Part shown: positions 59,106 through 64,000 of the stretch, in pieces | How positions within the stretch are numbered: position 1 is the stretch's first letter | How the letters are laid out: every line of letters begins with the position of its first letter | From: Clostridia bacterium | Lineage (GTDB): Bacteria; Bacillota; Clostridia; Oscillospirales; CAG-272 | Direction: 5' to 3' | Assembly (NCBI GenBank): GCA_017420755.1 | Contig: JAFQOG010000028.1 | Location: 62,001-126,000, forward strand | DNA length: 64,000 nt | Translations under genes and position numbers: made by a program | The notes under the pieces: model-generated | Seen by the model: the letters and a program-made list of their open reading frames with translations, nothing else | Told to the model about the DNA's origin: nothing | The model's database searches: none

Positions 59106-60239
59106 ATGAGGAATTTGTTGGTTGGAAACGGTGTTAATATTCAATTTGATAAAATCAGCTATTCGACAAAAGAAATTGTTTTGAGAATACTTAAAAACTG
59201 TGATAGAGAAGATTTTCCATCGCACATTATTGTGAACGAAGCGTATCTCATAAAGAATTATATCGGGCGACTATTTTTAGAAGCAAGAATGGCTTTACAA
59301 GGATATTACGACGAATTTACTAATTGTAGTGCAGAAGTGTCCTCGTTGGCGGCATTCAAGGAGCAGTATTCCGAGCGCCTATCTACTCTTAAAATTACCG
59401 ACATTGGATTTGAAGATTATTATCTGATCCACGATCTTGTGTGTCATAAATTCAATATAAAAAATCCTGAGCAATATCATTGTAGAGAAGGAATGAGAAC
59501 CGCATACTTGTTGTCCATATATAATGACGGAAAGGTTGATGATTTATATCATCAATATTCAAAAAAATTTGTTGATTACTTAAAAGGGTTTGATTCGATT
59601 TTTACAACGAACTATGATTCAAATATTGATTGTGCGGTTGGAAAGGAAATATATCATATTCACGGTTGGTTCAAACAACGTGCGGCAGTATATGATTATG
59701 AATCTTTCAGAAATCAACTTCCAGATGCTCCTGTCAAAGGTGTGTCTGTTGATGAAAATTATTACTACTTGTATTCTAATGCTTTAACAACACATTGTGG
59801 AGCATATAAAGAATTTCAACTTAAACAATATTCGTATGCTAATGAAGCCATTACAAAATTAGCGGCTGCCTATACAAGCAATATCACGGTAAGAAATGAT
59901 GTTGATTCTTGGATAAAAGAAGATAATAAGATTACCGCCAATATGGGATATGCGGTTAAACTAAAGGTTGAAAATCCTTCTCTTGAATTTAGGGATGATT
60001 ATCACTTTGATAGGCTCACTAATATTGAAGGTGAAATAGATATTTTAGGTCTTTCACCGTGGAATGACTTCCACATTTTTGAAGCTATAGATAAAGCTGA
60101 CTTAAGAAAATGTACTTACTATTATTTTTCTCAAGAACAGTGCGATAAAATAAGTGAATTGCTTCCCACGTTAGCTTCAAAAAAGTTAATTGAATTTGTG
60201 CCTGTGGTAGATTTTTGGAGGGAAATGGATGAAAAGTAA
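59106..60239 (+). CDS. AbiH/SIR2-like protein, putative phage-defence effector
   Basis: 377 residues, cytosolic. It opens MRNLLVGNGVNIQFD, the G-N-G nucleotide-loop start of AbiH and SIR2-like proteins. Near the middle, SIFTTNYDSNID (167-171 TTNYD) and IYHIHGWF (HIHG, 184-187) match the two conserved blocks of those families. Residues 310-325, EIDILGLSPWNDFHIF, resemble the AbiH ending. AbiH aborts phage infection in lactococci and SIR2-like relatives degrade NAD+ on infection. The actual activity here is inference. GGAGG precedes the ATG, and a small gene overlaps its end by 11 bp. Confidence 0.72.
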   Translation: MRNLLVGNGVNIQFDKISYSTKEIVLRILKNCDREDFPSHIIVNEAYLIKNYIGRLFLEARMALQGYYDEFTNCSAEVSSLAAFKEQYSERLSTLKITDIGFEDYYLIHDLVCHKFNIKNPEQYHCREGMRTAYLLSIYNDGKVDDLYHQYSKKFVDYLKGFDSIFTTNYDSNIDCAVGKEIYHIHGWFKQRAAVYDYESFRNQLPDAPVKGVSVDENYYYLYSNALTTHCGAYKEFQLKQYSYANEAITKLAAAYTSNITVRNDVDSWIKEDNKITANMGYAVKLKVENPSLEFRDDYHFDRLTNIEGEIDILGLSPWNDFHIFEAIDKADLRKCTYYYFSQEQCDKISELLPTLASKKLIEFVPVVDFWREMDEK

Positions 60240-60561
60240 AATTGCTATCAAAACAAGAAAAGCTTTTAATGATTGGTTGGATGTAGGCAACCTATTCGCA
60301 AAAAGCTTGTGTGAGCGTGGCGAAATTCTACGCCAATTCAATGCACTAAGTGGTGCAGATCGAATCAAGATAAAAAAGAGGTTTGATGATTGCGATGCAA
60401 TCAGGAGAACCAAAATCCCGAATACCGAGCAAGAAGAATGGATAATTGGAATGATGGTCGATGCACATATTATAGCTACCGAGTATAATATTGACCCGTT
60501 AACTGCGATATTATGTCTAAAACCAATTTGCAAACCTAACGAAAGAATTTTTGTTAAATAA
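60229..60561 (+). CDS. small helical partner of the AbiH/SIR2-like protein
   Basis: 110 residues. Basic helical start (MKSKIAIKTRKAFNDWLDVG), SGADRIKIKKRFDDC, then EEWIIGMMVDAHIIATEY. No known domain recognised. It overlaps the effector gene by 11 bp and has GGAGGG six bases before its ATG, so the two are made together. It could be an immunity/antitoxin, sensor or adaptor. Confidence 0.8.
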   Translation: MKSKIAIKTRKAFNDWLDVGNLFAKSLCERGEILRQFNALSGADRIKIKKRFDDCDAIRRTKIPNTEQEEWIIGMMVDAHIIATEYNIDPLTAILCLKPICKPNERIFVK

Positions 60562-60593
60562 TAGCTATTACAGATGATTGTATTACAAAAGTA

Positions 60594-60622
60594 TTGATTT
60601 ATTCATAAAAATGTGGTATAAT
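60594..60622 (+). promoter_or_regulatory. promoter of the structured RNA
   Basis: TTGATT (60594-60599), 17 bp, TATAAT (60617-60622). The predicted start, about 60628-60630, coincides with the first base of the closing stem of the RNA. Confidence 0.8.
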
Positions 60623-60627
60623 AATAA

Positions 60628-60823
60628 CGCTAAACCAACTTAATAAGTAAAAAAGACACCTATTTTTTACGGGGATACTATACCCTTTTTGTCTTTTACA
60701 TAGTGAATTTGATAAAAATGCAAATTCCGCTTGTAAAAGACAGGGTGATCTTGTTATTTCAAGTTGGTTTAGCGACTTGGAGTTTGCGTTTTTTGTGCGT
60801 TGGCTCCGGTCAACGCACTTTTT
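60628..60823 (+). ncRNA. structured RNA (riboswitch-like or independent ncRNA) with own promoter and terminator
   Basis: P1 is a perfect 14-bp closing stem, 60628-60641 with 60761-60774. Inside are a hairpin GTAAAAAA/TTTTTTAC (60647-60654 with 60663-60670), a small GGG/CCC hairpin (60671-60685) and a stem GTCTTTTAC/GTAAAAGAC (60691-60699 with 60733-60741) capped by GAATTTG/CAAATTC. The first hairpin loop holds CACCT (60657-60661), which can pair with GGGTG (60743-60747) in the junction as a pseudoknot. An intrinsic terminator ends it. No known riboswitch family was recognised. A lipoprotein gene follows 19 bases later. Confidence 0.65.
60795..60823 (+). terminator. intrinsic terminator of the structured RNA
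   Basis: GTGCGTTG/CAACGCAC stem, loop GCTCCGGT, five T. TTGGAG (60777-60782) can pair with CTCCGG (60804-60809), a possible competing fold. Confidence 0.88.
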
Positions 60824-60841
60824 AATTTTGGAGGCAATATT

Positions 60842-62146
60842 ATGAAAAAGATCATTGCACTTATATTCGTCGCAATAATGATTGTTTCACTTGTAGCGTG
60901 TGATAATGACACATCTAATGACAATAACAAAAACAACAATCAAGATCATACGCATCATTTTGAAGAATGGCAAACAACCCAAAAAGCAACTTGCACCGAA
61001 GATGGCACTAAAGTTAGATATTGCTCTTGCGGTGAAATGCAAACTCAAACCATCTCAGCTTTAGGTCATACTGAGGTTATTGATGCTTTGGTTGACGCTA
61101 CCTGCTCAGCAACAGGACTTACTGAGGGTAAACACTGTTCGGTTTGCAACGCCATTCTTGTAGAGCAAAAAATTATTGAGAAAAGTACAGATGACGATGC
61201 TCATAATTGGGTATATGCAACATATGAATGGGCAACCCATTGTTTGTGGTGTGGATTAGAAATCGGCGAACCTATTCCAAAGCCCGAGCTTACCTCTACT
61301 GCGTATGATTTACAACTTGAAAGTTCTTCACACACCTGTTACATCACGGTTGAAAATTTGGATGAAGTTACGCTTGTTTACGAAATTGATGATGAAAGCA
61401 TTATTAGTTGTAGGTGGGGTGATTGGGATGACATGACTACATCTATTACAATTTACCCAATATCTTCAGGCAGTACATTTGTAACGATTTATGTGGAAGA
61501 GGATCCCGACATTAAGATAACCATAGATGTATCAATTTCTGAACATTCTCACTCTTATACTAAAACTGTAGTCGAGCCTCAGTGTTTAGTTGGAGGATAT
61601 ACTACATATTCTTGCGCTTGCGGATATTCCTATAACGCTGATCAAACACCAGCTAAAGGACATACCGAAGTTATTGATCCTGCCGTTCCTGCGACTCCAA
61701 CATCTACTGGTTTAACCGAAGGCAAACATTGTTCTGATTGTGGAAAAGTTATAATTGTGCAATCGACAACCCCTAAAGATTATTCTTCGATAGCTGAATC
61801 GGTAACATTTTCGCTAACCAATAATTTATCACAGGAATACTCCTACATTTCAAGTATGACCTTATACACGAAATGTAAGATAGAAAGTGTCGATTATAGT
61901 GTGACTGCATCGTCTGCGGAACGAATAACATTGAAAATTAACTTTATGCTCAAAAAGACGCATCAAGGCAATACATCAATGTCAAATATTAAATTCCGCT
62001 ACACGTTATACCGAGATGGTGTTGCAGTTAAAACGGGAGAGATTTTGGTAACGGGTGCGCATTTAGATACTCTCTATGAGAAGACTCTTACATATACTGG
62101 TGAGCCGGGAACTTATACTATGACCTGCGAATCCGTTTGGTATTAA
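60842..62146 (+). CDS. lipoprotein with repeated Cys-pair surface motifs
   Basis: 434 residues from ATG 60842 (GGAGG ahead; the frame opens at 60800 within the terminator). The lipobox is LVAC, then an Asn/Asp-rich linker. Two similar repeats of about 35 residues contain GHTEVIDALVDATCSATGL and GHTEVIDPAVPATPTSTGL, each going on to TEGKHCSxC, a motif common in surface proteins of gut Clostridia. A bacterial Ig-like stretch (TSTAYDLQLESSSHTCYI) separates them and a beta-sandwich ends the protein. Probably cell-surface exposed; ligand unknown. Confidence 0.85.
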   Translation: MKKIIALIFVAIMIVSLVACDNDTSNDNNKNNNQDHTHHFEEWQTTQKATCTEDGTKVRYCSCGEMQTQTISALGHTEVIDALVDATCSATGLTEGKHCSVCNAILVEQKIIEKSTDDDAHNWVYATYEWATHCLWCGLEIGEPIPKPELTSTAYDLQLESSSHTCYITVENLDEVTLVYEIDDESIISCRWGDWDDMTTSITIYPISSGSTFVTIYVEEDPDIKITIDVSISEHSHSYTKTVVEPQCLVGGYTTYSCACGYSYNADQTPAKGHTEVIDPAVPATPTSTGLTEGKHCSDCGKVIIVQSTTPKDYSSIAESVTFSLTNNLSQEYSYISSMTLYTKCKIESVDYSVTASSAERITLKINFMLKKTHQGNTSMSNIKFRYTLYRDGVAVKTGEILVTGAHLDTLYEKTLTYTGEPGTYTMTCESVWY

Positions 62147-62152
62147 ATGATG

Positions 62153-62198
62153 AAGCCGCTATCAAAGCGTGATTATCACGCCGCGATAGCGGCTTTTT
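62153..62198 (+). terminator. intrinsic terminator with branched stem
   Basis: AAGCCGCTATC/GATAGCGGCTT outer stem enclosing GCGTGA-TTA-TCACGC, then TTTTTCTTTT. Confidence 0.93.
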
Positions 62199-62234
62199 CT
62201 TTTCAAGTAATTAAATTAACTTACTGATTTGCTA

Positions 62235-62263
62235 TTGACAAAACAAATAGATTGTGATAGAAT
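62235..62263 (+). promoter_or_regulatory. promoter of the AlbA_2/ATPase-fold gene
   Basis: TTGACA (62235-62240), 17 bp, TAGAAT (62258-62263). ATTGTGAT (62251-62258) and ATCGCAAT (62282-62289) form an imperfect inverted repeat across the start region, a possible operator. Confidence 0.75.
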
Positions 62264-62304
62264 ATAATAGAAAGAAATAGCATCGCAATAGAAAGGATAA
62301 TGAT

Positions 62305-63588
62305 ATGGCATATATTGAGTCTGAAAAGTTAGAATTAAAGGTACAATATACAACCGAAATCAAAAAAGAAATCGTTGCTTTTTTGAACAGTGACGGTGGC
62401 ACTTTGATTATTGGCGTTGACGATGACGGTAAGGTTATTGGTGTAGATAATGCAAAAGATATTATAGAACGAATTTCCCTTATGATACACGAAGCAATCA
62501 AGCCTGACGCTTCTCTAATTTGCAGTGCGGGAGAATATGAAGAAGAAGGAAAAACCATTGTCAAAGTTGCTATTGGCAGAGGTGTAAAGAAGCCGTACTA
62601 TATTTATGAAAAGGGGTTGAAGCCGAGTGGCGTATATCTCCGTATCAATAATACATCGCAGCAAGCATCCGAGTACGCTATCAAGCAAATGATTATCGCA
62701 AGCGAGGATAAGTCGTTCGAATCTTTGCCAAGCGTTGATCAAGATCTAACTTTTGATTATCTTGAAAGCGTTTTCAAACGTGCAAAAATCGAGCTGAAGC
62801 AAAAAACTCTTGGACTCTTAGACGCAAACGGAAGTTATACCAATCTTGCCTTACTTTTGTCAGATCAATGTCCTTTCTCTATCAAAGCTGCGGTATTTGA
62901 TAGTGACGATAAGAGCAGATTTTTAGACCGAAAAGAGTTTGAAGGCTCGCTTATCCGTCAAGCCGACGAGGTTTATGAGTACCTTAATTTGAATAATAAA
63001 ACTCGCGGCGAATATAACGGATTGCTCCGTGAGGACAAGACGGAATACAATCAGCTTGTTTTGCGTGAAGGACTTCTGAACGCTATCATTCACAGAGATT
63101 ACTCGCTTAACGGCAGCATCCTCATTAGTATTTACAAAAACCGTATCGAATACGTGTCCATCGGTGGCTTGGTATCGGGAATGACCTATGAGGATATGAT
63201 GCTCGGAGTTTCACGTTCAAGAAATGAAAAGCTTGCTAACGTGTTCTTCAAGCTCAAATACGTTGAAGCATACGGCACCGGCATTGAAAAAATACAAGGC
63301 GATTACGAGCATACGGGGCTTGAACCTCGCTTTGAGGTATCGGACAACGGATTCCTTTTGGTTTTGCCTAACAAGACGTATATGGAAGAATCCAAGAAAA
63401 TCCGTACCGACAAAGAGCTTGTCTATGATTTTATTGCCAAATGCGGCAGAGCCACTCGCGCAGAAGTGCAAGAAGAATTGGGCTTTAAGCTGACGAAAAC
63501 ACGAAATATTCTATTACAACTGGAACAGGAAGGCAAGATTGAACGCCACGGAAATGGAAAAGCGATATTTTATATCGTTAGCAAATAA
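62305..63588 (+). CDS. AlbA_2-domain ATP-binding protein, putative transcription regulator
   Basis: 427 residues. The N-terminal Schlafen-AlbA_2 fold has KKEIVAFLNSDGGTLIIGVD and the middle a GHKL-like ATPase with LREGLLNAIIHRDYS and IEYVSIGGL. The C-terminus (about 360-427) is a winged helix, TRAEVQEELGFKLTKTRNIL. Such proteins are annotated as DNA-binding regulators and are frequent in mobile or defence regions. GAAAGGA before the ATG. Function in this strain unknown. Confidence 0.9.
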   Translation: MAYIESEKLELKVQYTTEIKKEIVAFLNSDGGTLIIGVDDDGKVIGVDNAKDIIERISLMIHEAIKPDASLICSAGEYEEEGKTIVKVAIGRGVKKPYYIYEKGLKPSGVYLRINNTSQQASEYAIKQMIIASEDKSFESLPSVDQDLTFDYLESVFKRAKIELKQKTLGLLDANGSYTNLALLLSDQCPFSIKAAVFDSDDKSRFLDRKEFEGSLIRQADEVYEYLNLNNKTRGEYNGLLREDKTEYNQLVLREGLLNAIIHRDYSLNGSILISIYKNRIEYVSIGGLVSGMTYEDMMLGVSRSRNEKLANVFFKLKYVEAYGTGIEKIQGDYEHTGLEPRFEVSDNGFLLVLPNKTYMEESKKIRTDKELVYDFIAKCGRATRAEVQEELGFKLTKTRNILLQLEQEGKIERHGNGKAIFYIVSK

Positions 63589-63628
63589 TATTATTAAAAC
63601 TAAAAAACAAATAAATAGGAGAATGAAA

Positions 63629-63886
63629 ATGTTTGAAATTTTATCTGAAGGCGAAAAATTGGTGCTTAACTTAATTAAGGAATCATACGATAGAGAGCAA
63701 TCCGAGACCATAGGATTTATTGAACCTAAGTTTGATATAAAAGTAAAAGAAAATGCTATGGAATCACTTCAAGAAAAAGGCTATTGGGAAGTAAACAGAA
63801 CAGATATGGGTAACCGTATGGAGATAATCTCAGTAACTCTTAAAGATAAATTCTTTGCGTATTTTAATATTCCTGTAGGTAAATAA
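63629..63886 (+). CDS. small protein of unknown function
   Basis: 85 residues from ATG 63629, which is seven bases after AGGAG (an ATG at 63623 is too close to the site). MFEILSEGEKLVLNLIKESY suggests a helical N-terminus and EIISVTLKDKFFAYFNIP a strand. It is 40 bp after the AlbA_2 gene, probably the same transcript. No family recognised. Confidence 0.65.
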   Translation: MFEILSEGEKLVLNLIKESYDREQSETIGFIEPKFDIKVKENAMESLQEKGYWEVNRTDMGNRMEIISVTLKDKFFAYFNIPVGK

Positions 63887-63916
63887 CGCAAAAACATAAG
63901 GAACAAATATAATGTT

Positions 63917-63948
63917 ATAGGCATTGCTTTCACGGCAACGCCTATTTT
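63917..63948 (+). terminator. hairpin after the last gene
   Basis: ATAGGC/GCCTAT with inner TTGC/GCAA, then TTTTC. It is the likely end of the AlbA_2 transcript. The remaining bases to 64000 show no gene. Confidence 0.7.
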
Positions 63949-64000
63949 CACAAATGAATATTTTGCAAATTTTGCTTGTATCTACAAATTTTCCCTTGAC

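Noticed and set aside
60628-60774. MITE or insertion element bounded by the 14-bp inverted repeat
   Set aside because: No target-site duplication flanks it, and a promoter with correctly placed start plus internal helices and a terminator fit an RNA gene better.
60628-60823. SAM-I, 6S RNA or T-box identity for the structured RNA
   Set aside because: The conserved sequence blocks of these families (for example the GAGGGA core of SAM-I or the T-box UGGN motif) are not seen; a database search was not possible.
1-64000. tRNA or rRNA genes
   Set aside because: No cloverleaf with a GGTTCGA-type arm or rRNA signature was noticed on either strand, although a tRNAscan run would be decisive.

Overview
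The window reads as chromosome of a low-GC (about 40% by eye), Gram-positive anaerobe of the class Clostridia. Supporting signs are strong AGGAGG ribosome sites before nearly every gene, many near-consensus TTGACA-17-TATAAT promoters, Clostridia-style genes (DnaD/DnaI-type primosome, YceD-RpmF, TnpV, a sodium-pump decarboxylase subunit, several lipoproteins with a lipobox) and no respiratory genes. It is gene-dense with alternating operons separated by intrinsic terminators. The exact family cannot be read from the sequence.

Layout. 1-5.7 kb (minus): a hexuronate/plant-polysaccharide operon: UxuA mannonate dehydratase, a CE15-like glucuronoyl esterase, a UxuB-like SDR, two TIM-barrel sugar isomerases and a Gfo/Idh/MocA oxidoreductase cut by the left edge. 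It diverges from an AraC regulator. 6.7-15.6 kb (plus): Ddl and MurD (peptidoglycan), three tandem M42 aminopeptidases, a lipoprotein, a cysteine desulfurase, a sodium-pump beta subunit (OadB-like) and a zinc-ribbon lipoprotein with an OadG-like membrane tail. 15.6-16.4 kb: a divergent SLOG-domain gene and XRE repressor sharing palindromic operators. 16.5-20.1 kb (minus): zinc-ribbon/TPR protein, unknown protein, YidD with an extra membrane domain, SPFH-SHOCT protein, membrane protein. 20.3-27.8 kb (minus): a Gld-type ABC exporter (ATPase, permease, GldG, DUF4340) ending in a GH94 glycoside phosphorylase.

28-58 kb is mostly housekeeping: CysK and a HAD phosphatase; a secreted LRR protein; rplJ-rplL behind an L10-leader RNA; topB, dCMP deaminase, rimI, tsaD, dnaD, dnaI as one operon; mnmA behind a GH78 rhamnosidase; an ArsR plus Zn/Cd P-type ATPase pair with a clear operator; a second secreted protein related to the first; yceD-rpmF; an AlkD-dUTPase-phosphatase-lipoprotein-Nudix-CPBP operon; FucO lactaldehyde reductase; MarR plus acyl-CoA synthetase; purC.

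58.2-64 kb is an accessory island. It holds a TnpV/DUF6809 transposon-passenger pair without a recombinase, a two-gene module with an AbiH/SIR2-like protein and a small overlapping partner (possible phage defence), an apparently undescribed structured RNA with its own promoter and terminator just before a repeat-bearing lipoprotein, an AlbA_2/ATPase-fold putative transcription regulator and a small unknown protein. The two best candidates for something new are the AbiH/SIR2-like module (59.1-60.6 kb) and the structured RNA (60.63-60.82 kb).
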